A stretch of DNA of 64,000 bases. Origin: Sternotherus odoratus. Lineage: Eukaryota; Chordata; Testudines; Kinosternidae. The notes below the pieces were generated by a model. That model did not search any database, had not been told where the DNA came from, and saw nothing but the letters and a program-made list of their open reading frames with translations. Location of the stretch: contig JAVMKO010000005.1 of the NCBI GenBank assembly GCA_032164245.1, positions 58,575,442 to 58,639,441 on the forward strand. The letters are read 5' to 3'. The stretch's first letter is position 1; the number at the start of each line of letters is the position of its first letter. Both the position numbers and the translations under genes were made by a program. Shown piece by piece: positions 23,939 through 36,186 of the stretch.

Positions 23939-24155
23939 CACAGTAGCTATTTTCCAGCATCTCAGGTGCTGCAGTCTCTCCATGTAGCTGTTCTCTGTTT
24001 GGCAGCTTGGAAGGAAGCAGGATAGAAGCGTTTGCCATCAGTCTGAGGTAGTAACTGCAAATGACATGGAATGAAGAGCCTTGTGTCTATCTACATTGCC
24101 AAACTGAATTGCAGGGTGTCCAGACTGGGGCTGGGCCTAACGGCACCCACTAGAG

Positions 24156-25769
24156 CAGGGGTCTCAAACACGCGGCCCGCGGGCCACATGCGGCCCTCAG
24201 GACTCTTTTGTGTGGCCCGCCAAGCTGTGCGGGCAGACTCCGGGCGCCGGGGCTACACGCTTCCCCCCTCGCCCTGAACCACGCTGGGTAGGCAACACTC
24301 CCGGGGCCGGGGCTGCATGCTCCCCACCTCCTCCAGTGCCGCGCCGGCAGCACTCTGAGGGCTGGGGCTGCTTGCTGTCCCCTGGACCCACGCTAGGGGA
24401 TCCGCGTGGGTCTCTCCCAGGGATTGGGGGGGGGGGGCGAGACTTGTGTCCCGCCCCCTTCCCCGCAGCTGTGCTGGGGAGAGGCGCCGTTTGCAGGCTG
24501 GATAAGGAGGCCGGGGCGGTGCATGGTCAGTGACTCCGGGTTAACGGGTCGCGAGGAGGGGGGCGCTTGGCAAAACCCCCACCCCCGGCCAGGGTTTCAA
24601 TGCCCCGCGCCGGGCAGCGCCCCGCGAGCGCGCTTTGCATGAGCTGGAGGGGGCGAGGGGCGCGTGCCTGGGCTTCCATGCGCCGCTGAAGAGAAAGTCC
24701 CTGATATCCGGGAATCCCTCCAACCCACCCACCCCCCCCGACCCGTGCGCGGGCCCGGCCCCGGCCCAGCCCCCGGCGCTGCGAGCGGGACCGGGAGTCG
24801 CAGACCAGCCCGGGAGTCCTGCGTGCGCGAGACGCTCCCTGCCTGGCCCGCTGTCCCCCTCCTCTGCGCTGTCCCCCTCCTCTGGAGCTACACGGAGCAG
24901 CTAGGAGCCTCATGGTAAGGGGGCCCAGGACGGGGGAGGGGGAGTTTAGATAAGGGGCAGGTGCAGTCAGGGGACAGGGAGCAGGGTGGGTTGGATAGGG
25001 GGTGGGGTTGTAGGGTGATGGTTAGGGAGCGGGAGGGTGGATTGGGGGCAGGGCAGTCAGGGAACAGGGAGCAGGAGATTGGGTAGGGGGTGAGGTCCTG
25101 GAAGGTGGTCGGGGGTGAGGGATCTCTGGAAGGGGCACTCAGGGGACAAGGTCAGGGGAGTTGGATGGGTCAGGGATTCTGAGGGGGCAGTCAGGGGGCG
25201 GGACATGGGAGAGGGCCGGATAGGGGGCAGGGTCTTCACTACCCGGCCCTCCATATAATTTTCCAAACCCGATGTGGCCCTCGGCCCAAAAAGTTTGCCC
25301 ACCCCTGCACTAGAAGACATAAGGCAGCTTCCCCACCCGCCCTTGGGTCCTTTGCATAGGTCCGCTCCTATGTCCCTTTCTTCTCCTGAGAGCCTTTTTC
25401 AGCCTCCCCCGCCCCCTCCCGCTTGATACTGGGTAGAAACCTGTTTGCATTCCCCACACCCAGCACTCCTCCTGCATTCCCTGCCCTGAGCCACCTGCTG
25501 CCGCACCCCTCGCCCCTCTTGCACCCCACACACCAACTCCCTGCCCCCTGCCACATCCTGCACACCTCCTGCACTCCCTGCTGGCAGGAAGGGGACAGCA
25601 TTGGGGAAGGGGTTGGAAAGGGGTGGGAAGAGGCGGGGCAAGGATGGGGCGTCATGGTAGGGGTGGAGTGGGGACGGGAACAGCGAGGGGGCGTGTCAAT
25701 GATGCGGCCCTCGGGCTAATGCACTTGGCCTTATGTGGCCCTCGTGGTCATTTGAGTTTGAGACCCCTG
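24156..25769. mobile_element. Composite nonautonomous hAT element with a second hAT 3' end inside
   Basis: Identical octamers CACTAGAG flank it (24148-24155 and 25770-25777). The ends are CAGGGGTCTCAAAC and GTTTGAGACCCCTG, with GCGGCCCGCGGGCC and ATGTGGCCCTCGTGG just inside. About 24910-25306 looks like the right part of another hAT family: G-rich AGTCAGGGGACAGGGAGC units leading to GTTTGCCCACCCCTG. That inner end is followed by CACTAGAA, almost the same octamer as the outer duplication. The region is strongly CpG-rich, so it mimics a CpG island. No transposase survives. Confidence 0.85.
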
Positions 25770-26190
25770 CACTAGAGAAATAACTTGTGGCTACCCAGAC
25801 TGCCCATTAACTGAAATCTGTGGCGGGAAAAGCCTTTTTTTTTTTTTACTTTCTGTTGAGGGAGCTGGCCCCAGCCTTACAGGGCAAAACGGCTCACATG
25901 AGAGCTACCGTCCTAATGGATGAGAGAGTTGTTCTAGTGCTGTAACAGCTGGCCAAAGCCCACTGATGCTCATTCCAAAGGGCATGCTATGGTGTGGTCA
26001 AGTCTACCCAGGGAGCCATTGGGTGATAAAGTTTTGCTGCCATAATATAGTAAAAGAAGCCAATGTCCCAGAGCTAATAGAGTATTCTGAAAAGTGCCAG
26101 GGGTTACTGAGAGAATTCACCTCCCGATTTCCTTCCCCCCCCCCCCAATCTGGCCACATTATTATCATCATGACAAATCCCAAAGGGATT

Positions 26191-26294
26191 AAATAAAATG
26201 AGGAAGACTTTGTAGCACCTTAGAGACTAACCAGTTTAGCAAGTCTTCCTCGTCTTATTTACGGATGCAGACTAACACGGCTGCTAATCTTAAA
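26191..26294. mobile_element. Fold-back insertion with 12-bp duplication (copy 1)
   Basis: CCCAAAGGGATT is repeated exactly at 26179-26190 and 26295-26306. The right end carries the family tail GGATGCAGACTAACACGGCT. The left part (GAGGAAGACTTTGTAGCACC) folds back on AGTCTTCCTCG. The direct repeat is longer than the 8 bp of a hAT and suggests retroposition. Confidence 0.75.
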
Positions 26295-26845
26295 CCCAAA
26301 GGGATTGAGTACCACCCAGATTGCTCTGTAGCTAGATCGTTATGGTGGCCTGGCTGGATATTCAGTTTCTGTCCATCAGCCATTTTACGGAGGCTTTTGG
26401 CAACCACATGATCACTGGCTCTGATCAGGGCAGGCCACAGCAGTCTATTAAAGTGAGTCACAGCATTTGAGCGTAGAGCAGCCCGTGCTGCATCCTACAG
26501 GGCCCTTCGTGTTGTCTGAGCAGGCGAGATTCACATTCAGACTTCCAGTATGTACACAATTGCCTTACTGTAGCTCATGGTGGGTAAACTAAGGCAAAGA
26601 GACTGGGGGGGTGGGAGGCAGAGCGCATTTACATGGGGCGCTCAGAGGTTGCTAAACTCTGAAATATGAAGTGCAATTTTCTGCATTTTTAGATGATTTT
26701 AAAACAAAGATTCTTAAGAAAAAACCTAAAATCTCCCCACTCTTTTTATTTTGATGTCTAGCATAACTTCCCAGGGGCAAATCATGGTCTATTAAATGCC
26801 AACAAACATGCAATTAAAAAGCCTGAGCTCTAAAAGCCTCATGTC

Positions 26846-28160
26846 TAGGCTGACCATACGTCCTGTTTTTTACATATTTTTGGACTGTCCCGTCTTTTTA
26901 ACAGAAATATCAAATTTGTCCCGTTTTTGCAGGGACCCACGGCCGGGTCCTGCCTCCTCCCACCCTTTCCCGCAGCCCGAGTCATGCCCGGTTGTGGCAA
27001 AACCCCGGAGCAGAAGCCCTCCTGCGCCAGCTGTCCCGGGACGCTCTGCCTGTAGCGCGGGAGAGGATCGGCAGGGGGAGCCATGGGCGGGGGTGCCGGA
27101 TCTCCTCCCCGCGGAGACCCCACGGCGGGGCGGGCGCAGCCCCGGCCGCGCTCTCTGCCCCTTGACGTGGCACGGACTCTCCCATCAGCTATGTTGTCGT
27201 GTCGGCAGCGTGGGGCTGCTGGGTTCAGTGTGTGAGTGAGGCAGGCTGGGGCTGGGACGCCGGCAGGTGAGTGGGGCTGAGGCCGGGCAGCTGAATAACA
27301 ACTCGGCGAGGGGGAGCTGGGCAGCAAGGGGGCGCGGGAGCCCAGCCCCCGGGTACCGCTGTTTGGGGGTGCGGGGTGCTGGAATCCCCCAGGGCTGTGT
27401 GTGTTGCAGGGAGCCCTTCCCAGCTGCCTGTGGTTGGGGTGGTGGTGATGCAGGGAGCACTCGCCCCACTTGTCTGTGAGTTGGAGGGTGGGTGTGTAAG
27501 TGGATGCAGGGAGCTCCCACCCCTGTTGTCTGTGGGTTAGAGGGTGCGTACAATTCTCTCTGGGTTGAGGGGAGTGGTACAGGGAGCTCTCTCCAACTTG
27601 TTACTAGATGGGGGGATATGTGGGGAGTCCACACCCAGTATGTGAGGTTTGGGAGCTGTAGGGAGTTAAAGTCCAGTCACCTCTGTGCTATGGGCTGGGA
27701 TGTGCGTGTAGAGTAGGCTGACCATACGTCCCATTTTGAGCTGAGCTGAGACCCCGGCTGGCAGGAGCCCGGGGGGAAAACCCCAAAGCGGCGGCAGGTT
27801 GAGCGCTCAGCCCGGCTGCCGCTTTAGAGTTTCCCCGCAGGCTCCTGCTAGCCGGGATCTGAGCTCCCGCTGCCAGCCTGGGTTCCCTACACCCAGGCTG
27901 GCAGCGGGAGCTGACTGGGGCAGGTGGTGGGACCACCACCTCCCTCCCCCCCTCCCCCAGTAGACGCTTGATTATCCGGGATTTTATTAACCGGGATTAA
28001 GGTTTTCCCGATCATCCCGGATAATCGAGAGTCTACTGTATGTTCATGTAATAAAACTTTTTTTATAGCCTTTTTCATGAATACAGAATATTACATAACC
28101 CCGTCCCGTTTTTGCTATCCCAATGTCCCGTTTTTGTCTCAAGGAAATATGGTCAGCCTA
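26846..28160. mobile_element. Nonautonomous hAT-like element with nested insertions
   Basis: CTCATGTC flanks it on both sides (26838-26845 and 28161-28168). The left end TAGGCTGACCATACGTCC pairs with the right end ATATGGTCAGCCTA. A second copy of the left end starts at 27714, followed by a palindromic GC-rich unit (about 27751-27862) and then an 81-bp Tigger-like hairpin. The sequence between the two left ends is CpG-rich, with no transposase. The order suggests a related element or a rearranged copy inside an older one. Confidence 0.75.
27958..28038. mobile_element. 81-bp palindromic Tigger-like MITE
   Basis: CAGTAGACGCTTGATTATCC and the inverse GGATAATCGAGAGTCTACTG bound a near-perfect hairpin with GGGATTTTATTAACCGGG in the middle. 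The ends match those of the element at 53837-54117. TA follows on the right only. Confidence 0.65.
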
Positions 28161-29097
28161 CTCATGTCAATGTCATTCAACACAACTGAACAAAAATCAA
28201 ATGTAAAAATATTTATCAGTTTCTTGTCACCAAAGCCAGCTTATCCCCACCCTTACTGTACATGGGAAAGTTCCCAGGCCCAGTTCCCAAAGGTAGTCTG
28301 TCCTCACACCCTTTTCATAACATGCAAGCAAAAGGCTGGCCTGATATCAAATTTTGGCACAGTGCTCCCCTCCTCCCCCAGCTTCTTTGCGTCCCTTTTC
28401 CATATAATGTAAAATAATTTCTATAGATCCCCCTTCTGCTGTCTATTCCCTTTTCTGTTTTGTTTTCCTGTTCCCATAGTCTGGTATTTCCCAAGGCTTC
28501 CTTAACCTCTGTCTTGCTCCCAGCATGCAGTTCTTTTGCCTCCTCTCTCAATGTCTCATTTATTTTGCCTCAGCGCTATTAATCCATCCAGCGTTTGTTT
28601 CCATCTGTCCTTTGCTCACCCAGCTCCACCTGTTCAATTACCAATTTATCTGTCTCTTCCGTCCTAATATCAAAAGCATCTCTAAACAATTGTCCCTGTC
28701 CATCCTCTGCTCCCAGATAAATCTTGCCCCAGGTCATCTGCTGGAGACTAGCCCACTTTTCCCACCCACTCAGCCTCTGGCTCTGTCTAGTATGGCTCTA
28801 GCCCCAGTCTGTCAATTCTCTCCTTCCCCAATCAGTTGATTCCCTAGTTCTTCCCCCCACATGCTGAGATCGCATATTGCAACCCTTCATTTTCCTGTCA
28901 ACCTGCTCCACAAGACCTCTGACCTCTAAGTCGGGCTCAGTGCTACCAAGCCTACTATTCAATCCTCTGCACTGCTGCTCAGGTCTTTCCTTGCCACCCA
29001 CCTCCAGCTGTACGGACCTCCCAGCCATGTTGTGGAGATGAAATAAAAACACCTTCTCTACTGCTTGATGTATTCAGTGTTTGCTCTTTCTTTGCAG

Positions 29098-29165
29098 AGA
29101 ACAGAGAGCTGCAGACCCAAATTGTTCCCGATCAGAACCAGTACCAAAGCCTTTAAGATCAAAAA
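29098..29165 (+). other. Exon-like segment, low confidence
   Basis: TTTGCTCTTTCTTTGCAG precedes 68 nt that end AAAAA|GTGAGT. Two of the three frames are open, one reading RTESCRPKLFPIRTSTKAF. No family is recognised and no partner exon is found. It could be a noncoding exon or chance. Confidence 0.2.
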
Positions 29166-30479
29166 GTGAGTTTCCTGAGTGAATGGAGGAAAGTCAGGTC
29201 CCAGGGGAGTTCCTTCAGAAAAAGGGGTTAAATCAGCTACACCTGCATCTCAGAGGGCTGTCTCAGGTAAGAGGACTATTCTTTCCCTGACTGCAGGAAT
29301 ATGCCAAAGGTATGTAGTTTTAGGATGCTTATATAATTATTGTTAAATGTGTTTGCATGAGGAACTTGGGGCAGGGGTCTCTAGGAAAATACTTCATTTT
29401 GAATTGGCTCAATAATGAATAACCAGATCTCGTTCCCCAAAGAGATTTCTCTTCTCTTTGCTTCTGAGATCTTATGGTTTGTGGGAAGGCCACATCTTCA
29501 CAGTAGAATTTGGCTCAAGGCTACTTTTCAGTCCAATGGAATCTCTATTTCAAGATGCAGTATTCTCAAGTGAGCTGCATAGTACAGTCCTTTATACAGA
29601 TGTGCCAACCACTCTATATTGAATACGGATGGTAAATGAACTCCATTTTTTTTAATTCATCTTCATTTCAATTTGTGAAAAGAAGGAAGAAAATAATCAG
29701 CTGTGCTGTTTACACAGTCCTTATCTGGGACTGTGCTTCCACACTGGAAAAAAACCCTATGCTACTGACAAAACAGACTAAACTAACAGGATGTGGATCT
29801 GCTGAGGCTGCCATTAAGCAGCCATGTGTACAATAGCATAACAAACATGAGGAATTCAATCTATGTTATTTAAGGCCACTTTAGTTTGCAAGAAAAAACA
29901 TCAATGTTGAAACACTTTTGTATCTGTTGAGTAACGCCAGTGGGAGTTGATCAGTAAAGACATTTTACTCCTGCCGACTTGCATCACTTGATTTCTGGTC
30001 ATCTCTGGTGCAAGCCAGGCAAACTAACTCTTCCCAGTCAGATCTGCTTTCACAGAACAGGCCACTGCTGAGGCAATGTCATCTATGAGTCTCTTGGCAT
30101 CTGTTCCCAGGAGATTTTATATTGATTCTGTTTCATTAGCACAGATCTTTGCATTTTGCCCTGGGCAGTGTACTGAAAGCCCAGATGGCAAGCAGGATTT
30201 CTCCATATACTTCAGTATCAAATAGGTTTGAAAATAAAGCTTTTCTTCTTTTCAGTGTTCTCCTCCACAACCTGGGTGAAGCTGAGCTGAACTCAGTTGT
30301 GAGGTTTCTCTTTGTAGTTCTCTAATCTGTATGTGGTAAGAAGTGTGAGACCTTGTGCAGGTGGGAGAAAGACCTTCATTTAATCCTATTTTTAATCCTA
30401 TGCTTTAAAAACACTTTCAGGTACTTTAGTTTAACTTGCAAAATGCATACTTCAGTGTGTATGCTTCCATTGGTTAAGA

Positions 30480-30655
30480 TACAGATTTGGAACCCAGGAG
30501 ACCTGAGGTCTATTGCCTGCTCTGCCACTCACCTGCTGTGTGACCTTAAGCAAATCTTGTCACTGTTGCATACCTCAGTTTCCCCACCTGTAAAATGGGA
30601 ATGATTACATCCTTTTTTGTAAAGCGATTTGAAATTTGTGGCGGGTGTGGGGTGG
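30480..30655 (+). repeat. MIR SINE, nearly full length
   Basis: GGAACCCAGGAGACCTGAGG, CTGCTCTGCCACTCACCTGC, GTGTGACCTTAAGCAAATC, CCTCAGTTTCCCCACCTGTA, AAATGGGAATGATTACATCC and TTTGTAAAGCGATTTGA follow the MIR core and the L2-like tail in order. Confidence 0.88.
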
Positions 30656-33239
30656 GAGTGCTATGCAGGTGAATTCCATTTATCTGAATTTCAATTATCT
30701 CTACAGCTTAGTTACCCAAATGAACAATGTGTCCCCCATGTATTTAATGAATTTGTACTAGCCTGTCAATTAACCTCTTAGTGCCTGTTGGCACTAATCA
30801 TTGGTTTTGTATTTGAAAGTTATAGTTTCAACAGCAAGTTGTCAGAATGGCAACAAAAACTCACTAAAGTTGAATTTTAATCTTTTTAAGAAAGTATAAA
30901 TACCAAGCTAGCATCAACATTATTCAGTTTTTTCCTTCGTATCAGTGAAACTGCACTTATACTTCATCTTGGTGATAAGGCTGAGAAGCAATGTGAAACC
31001 GCACCTAAAAATAGCACTTTGGTTTATCCGGCTACCCAGTTATGCGATAAATAGCCATGGATTAATGGAATTCACTTGTATAAAACAAACTATTATTTTT
31101 GTCATTATTGTGCTCCAGTACCCCTTGGAAAATTTGACTTCCAGAGATCATAGCCTATATAATTGTGACTCTTTTCCTAGCTTTTATGGGGCTTAATTAG
31201 CCCAGAAAAGAAATGGAAACTGGGCTTGACCTGAAGCCTGTTAACTACATGGGAGTTTACCATGATTTAACAGGCTTTGGAATCGGGTCTGCTATCACTT
31301 TTTTTCTTTAAAAAAAATCTTTTGTGAATAAATTAATACTGGGGTGTATTTATATTAGTGGAAAACTTACAGGACACTGTTGGTAGATCCAAACATGCAT
31401 CGTGTATCTTCACCACCACCACCCTCTTGTTAATTTGAAAAGTTCATGAGTCATGTAAACTATTTTTAAATGTTAAAACAACAAATGTTTCCAGGCTCTT
31501 TTGCCCATTAAAACAAAATCAATGGCACCCGCCCAAAGTGCTGTGCATGTGCAATGGAATGGGAAGAGAATATTTTTTAAATCATGAAAAATACCTGGCT
31601 AATGTCCTCGAAAAATCTTTTCTTTTCAAAACAAAACAGTGCCCAGGATGGCTTAGCTAATTATCACCTGAATGTATTTTTCACAGTACTGTTTTCTTAT
31701 TCTGTGGTCAGATTTTTCTTGCCTGTTTTTCTTTCCTTTGAATGGATAAATCCACCAGCCTTTCCTAATAGGTTGCATCCTAGCTTCCAGCACTACAAAG
31801 ATAGCTGTGCAGAGCTGCACTTGGGAGCATACCCACCTCACTGTGACTGGTAGCCAAAAGCTGTAATGAGCATAAGTGTGTGTGTGTGGGGGGGGGGAGT
31901 TGATTTGCAGTAGCCCCAAGGCACCTCTATGCCATGCTGTGCTGAAGGCCTCTAGCTCACGAGAAGCTGGCTCAAGGGTTCCATTCTGGCCAACTCCCAC
32001 CCCGGCTGGTGTAGGGGGTGTTGTGAGTGGTAAGGAGGCATGGTCAGAGGGCTTTAACTTAGAGCAGTAACTAACTAAACTAACCTACATCAGAGGCTGA
32101 AAAGTTCACCAGCTGCCATAGAATGCAGGATTTGCATTGGGGAATTCCTGCCCCAAGTGCAAGGAGACACTAAGAATCAGGACTTGTGTTCAGAATCTGA
32201 GTATAAACAGAACTATGAGCAAGTCATTGTTCCTTTCAACTGTGGGGTAAAGGTATTAATATATTAGCAATGCTGAACTTGAAGAAGCAAAAGGATTAGA
32301 ACAATAAAATGAAGGCTTGCCCCTTGGATTGGCAGTCATATCTTGCTGAAAGGACCCAGAGAGCAACCCTTAATACTGGGATGTGGTTAGCTGTGTGAGA
32401 TTAGTCTGTATGGAGAAACAGGGTAAGTCCCAATATCCTAAGCACTTGCCATTTTTGAAAATCAGATCGAAATTATTATATCTAACAAATAAAAACACAT
32501 TGTGTTTTGAAAACAATGAAGCAGTCCTGCTGATGAACCATTGGTCTGAGATGTCTAAACATTGAGCTAAAATCTACAAGACCCTCCATAACATTGTTTT
32601 TGTCCTCATGTCTCTTGTCTCTATCCTGGGCCTGACTCTGTTTATCGTCTCCATTTCTCTTTCTAGTCCATTTTCTCCCTCTTGTATTTTTAAAAATTTT
32701 TTTAGCTGTAGAAGATGGTACTGGTCATGAGGAGTCCTCAGTATCCCTTTCTTTACTTCTCAGGTTCCTTCGAAGGAACTGGTTAGCACCTCCCAATGTA
32801 GCTTACTGCTTCGCTGCCTTATTGTGACAACCATGCTGGTACACCTCTGCTACAGCACTGCAAGTGCTTTAACCTGGTAGTTGGATAGATTTGTAATGAT
32901 GCCTGCTTCACTTGCCATTGTTAAAAATACCCATCTATATATCTGTGGCCTTATCTATAGTTATGGGCTACTTTAACTACATAGGCAGTGTTGAATACCC
33001 CTGCATGTTGCCAGGGAGCCTTTACCAAAGCACAGCAGGAGTTTAATTGTCTGAGACATGACTTATTATCTCTCTAACATCGGGTATGTCTTCACTACAG
33101 CAGTAGTTCGATTTCCTTTATTTCGATGTTGTGAACGCGACTGTATGCAGTCGATTTTGTGTGTCTTCACTAGGCACAGCAAAGCACAGCAAGTCGACAG
33201 TGTCTGTCCGCACAACTTTTGCAAGCGTTGACATAGCGA

Positions 33240-33400
33240 GCGTTGCACTGTGGGTACCTATCCCACAGTTCCCTGATCCCCCAGCAGGCACCATTTCGAG
33301 TGCTGCACTATGGGTAGGCATTTCCAAATTTCGCACACTTTTTCCGCGCCGCCGACCCCCATTACGAGCGGTGCACTGTGGGTAGGCATCCCATAATTCG
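33240..33400 (+). repeat. Three spaced copies of a GCACTGTGGGTA motif in the Harbinger leader
   Basis: GCACTGTGGGTA at 33246, GCACTATGGGTA at 33305 and GCACTGTGGGTA at 33371 are about 60-65 bp apart, each followed by a CC-TATCCCA/GGCATCCCA-like box. They sit between the left end and the transposase start, where promoter or transposase-binding sites would be expected. Confidence 0.6.
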
Positions 33401-33442
33401 CGCCCTTTCTCCGCGCCGTGCTAACGCCATAGCACTGCAAGC

Positions 33443-34766
33443 ATGGAGCCCGCTGACACCACGGAAACAGTAATGGCCGTTGTGAGCACCTCGATCACGG
33501 TTGCGGAGTTCATGCTGCACTGTCTGCAGAGGAGGAATGCGATCCGGGGACAACTGCGCTTTCTGGAACCCGACGACAGTGAGGAGGAGATGGACAAGGA
33601 CGTGCACAGCGGGGACGACAGGGACACTGACGTTTTTGGAAGTAGGGCGACTGACAATCTGTCAAATTTGGTGGCAATGGGGCAGGCTCATGCCATCGAA
33701 CGCCGATTCTGGGCCAGGGAAACAAGCACGGACTGGTGGGACCGCATAGTGCTGCAGGTCTGGGATGACTCCCAGTGGCTCATAAACTTCCGCATGCGAA
33801 AGGGCACGTTCATGGAACTTTGTGACTTGCTGTCCCCGGCCCTCTGGCGCAGGAATACTAAAATGAGAGCGGCCCTTACAGTGGAGAAGCGAGTGGCGAT
33901 AGCCCTCTGGAAGCTTGCAACGCCAGACAGCTACCGGTGAGTGGCGAATCAGTTTGGGGTGGGTAGGTCTACAGTGGGCTTTGCTGTGATGCAAGTAAGC
34001 AGGGCAATCGTCGAGCGGCTGCTCCACCGGGTTATAAACCTTGGAAACCTGCAAGCCACAATAGATGGCTTTGCCGCCATGGGATTCCCTAACTGTGGTG
34101 GGGCTATAGATGGGACTCATATCCCTATCCTGGCACCAGACCACGAGGCCGCCGAGTACAGAAACCGGAAGGGATATTACTCAATGGTCATGCAAACAGT
34201 GGTTGACCACAAGGGACGTTTCACCGACCTGTACGTGGGGTGGCCAGGAAAGCTTCATGACGCTCGTGTGTTCAGGAACTCTCGGATTTTTCGGCAGCTG
34301 CAGCAAGGCACTTTCTTCCCCGACCAGAAAATTTCCGTGGGGGGGGGTCGAAATGCCAATCGTTATCATTGGGGATCCAGCCTACCCCCTACTGCCCTGG
34401 CTTATGAAGCCCTACACAGGAGCCCTGGACAGGGGTCAGGAGCTGTTCAACTACAGGCTGAGCAAGTGCAGAATGGCCGTAGAGTGTGCATTTGGCCGTC
34501 TGAAGGGGAGATGGCGTTCCTTACTGATTTGCTCAGACATCAGCGAGAGAAATATCCCCATTGTTATAGCTGCTTGCTCTGTGCTCCATAATATCTGTGA
34601 GAGCAGGGGGGAAACGTTTATGGCGGGCTGGAAGGCAGAGGCAAATTTACTTTCTGCTACTTATGAGCAGCCAAACAGCAGGGAAAGTAGAAGAGCACAC
34701 CGTGAGGCCCTGCGCCTCAGGGACGCCTTGAAAGACAGTTTTATGAGTGGCCGAGATGGCGTTTGA
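33443..34766 (+). pseudogene. Harbinger transposase (HARBI1-like, DDE_Tnp_4), disrupted
   Basis: The start ATGGAGCCCGCTGAC opens a frame with an acidic N-terminal region and a helix-turn-helix-like stretch (ALTVEKRVAIALWKLATPDS). TGA at 33938-33940 interrupts it exactly where YR is followed by VANQFGVGRSTV. The catalytic domain then continues in frame: GGAIDGTHIPI (first Asp), YVGWPGKLHDARVF (second Asp), and after a frameshift IIGDPAYPLLPWLMKPY and ECAFGRLKGRWR (third acidic residue). The frameshift fits one extra G in the nine-G run at 34339-34347. The frame ends at a TGA after SFMSGRDGV. All three acidic residues remain, so only a stop and an indel separate it from an open frame of about 440 codons. 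Confidence 0.88.
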
Positions 34767-34845
34767 GAATCTGCTCCCTTGCTGTGCTCTAAGCCTGCTG
34801 CCCTTGAACCCTCTTTCCCTCCCCCCTCCCCATGCTTGCAGAGGA

Positions 34846-34851
34846 AATAAA
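34846..34851 (+). terminator. Poly(A) signal of the Harbinger transposase
   Basis: AATAAA lies 80 nt after the transposase stop. The next 27 bases lead to a minus-strand AATAAA, so the two convergent transcripts must overlap at their 3' ends. Confidence 0.6.
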
Positions 34852-34877
34852 ATCACTGTTTGAAAAATCATGGTTCC

Positions 34878-34883
34878 TTTATT
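34878..34883 (-). terminator. Poly(A) signal of the Harbinger Myb-like gene
   Basis: TTTATT on the plus strand reads AATAAA on the minus strand, 121 nt beyond the minus-strand stop at 35004-35006. Confidence 0.55.
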
Positions 34884-35908
34884 GGTTCATCGGAAATACA
34901 AATACAGGGGATCACTGTCCTGGTATCCTGGAGGGAAACCGGCAGTCGCAGTGGGGGAGGAGCGGACAGAGGAGGGGGGGGGGTGGGCAAGACACAGCAG
35001 CTTTTAAAAGTTTTCCGAGAAAGTCAGCCTGCTGCTGCTGCTGCTTCTGCTGGCTTGTGGGGTCGAGTGGAGCGGCCCACGGAGCTTGCCCCCCCGTGTT
35101 CTCACCCCGCGTCTGGGTGGGGAAGCTATGGGAGTTGGGGAGGGGGGGAGGTGGTTACACAGGGGCTGCAGAGGTGGTCTTTGGGCATGCTGCAGCTCCA
35201 CCAGAGATCGCAGCATGTCGCTCTGGTCCTCCATTATGCGGAGCAAAGCATCCATGCGTCTTTCCTCGCGCTCTTCCCTCTTTTCTGCAGCGGCTCTCGA
35301 TTCCTGCCTCTCTCTCTCGATCCCTTGCCTCTCTCTCTCGATCCCTCCACTCCATCTGGCGGGCTGCCTCAGCACGCGAGTTCTCCACGAGTTCACTGAA
35401 CATCTCATCGCGCGTTCGCGTTTTATTTTTACGCTTTCTTATCTGCGATGCACGGTGGGAGGAGCAGGCCGGGGGATTCTGAGATAATTGTTCATCTGTG
35501 TGCGAATGTGGGCAAAGAGAGTTTGAAAGTTATGAGACAGATACATTCAAGGTTAGGAGGCAGATGCAGTCTCGGACGGTACACAATGGGAGTACTATGC
35601 CATTTGCAACCTCAGTATTCAGAGGCCTGATATGATTTTTGTACAAGGTCATGTTCTACACCTAAAAGTGACTGACTAGCTCACAGAAAAGTCAGAGCAT
35701 CTCAGACACATATGCGTGCCTCAGCCCAACACGGCTTCTGAAATCACCGTGCAGCCGGCCATGGTAAGTTAAAAGTGGCGCTTGCATATTGTAGAGTAAC
35801 CCCGCCCCCTTCCCCCCCACCGCGTGGCTCCCACTGAAACCGCAAACTGCAAAGCAAATGCCAAAAAATCTCTCACTAAGGGCTAAGGTCTTTTTGGGGC
35901 TCTTCAGA

Positions 35909-36052
35909 CCGCTTGCGGACTGTTCAGATTCCCTGCTAGCTACTACCGCTATGGGCTTGGGTGGCGGGGGGTTGGTTCGCGTTGGATCTGAAGCGGAAGC
36001 AACCGCTTGCAGACTGCTCTGGTTCCCTGCTAGCTACCGCTACAGGCTGGGG
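35909..36052 (+). repeat. Tandem duplication, about 92-bp period, in the Harbinger intron
   Basis: ACCGCTTGCGGACTGTTCAG with TTCCCTGCTAGCTACTACCG at about 35909 recurs as ACCGCTTGCAGACTGCTCTG with TTCCCTGCTAGCTACCGCTA at about 36001. Both are followed by G-rich runs (up to 13 Gs near 36080-36092). Confidence 0.65.
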
Positions 36053-36186
36053 GGGGGGAGGGTGCGGTCAGTGTTCGTGGGGGGGGGGGGGGGTGCGGTT
36101 GGTCGGTCCTCAGCAGAAAAGAGTACTTTGCAGCTGGGAATCTTTATCTCCCTACTAATTGCAGTCCATATTTCAAACAGGCAACC

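Larger units (their letters stand above)
28161..33081. other. Intergenic, mostly unrecognised
   Basis: Besides one MIR and one weak exon candidate, I see no gene or intact transposon in this 4.9-kb stretch. A TG/G run lies at 31877-31899. Confidence 0.35.

Noticed and set aside
24527..24913. GC-rich frames and CpG density suggesting a promoter/first exon
   Set aside because: The region is the interior of a hAT with CACTAGAG duplications, so the CpG richness is transposon-derived.
26796..27634. 147-160 codon frames on both strands
   Set aside because: They sit in the CpG-rich interior of the hAT-like element 26846-28160 and begin in or across its end. No protein family is recognised.
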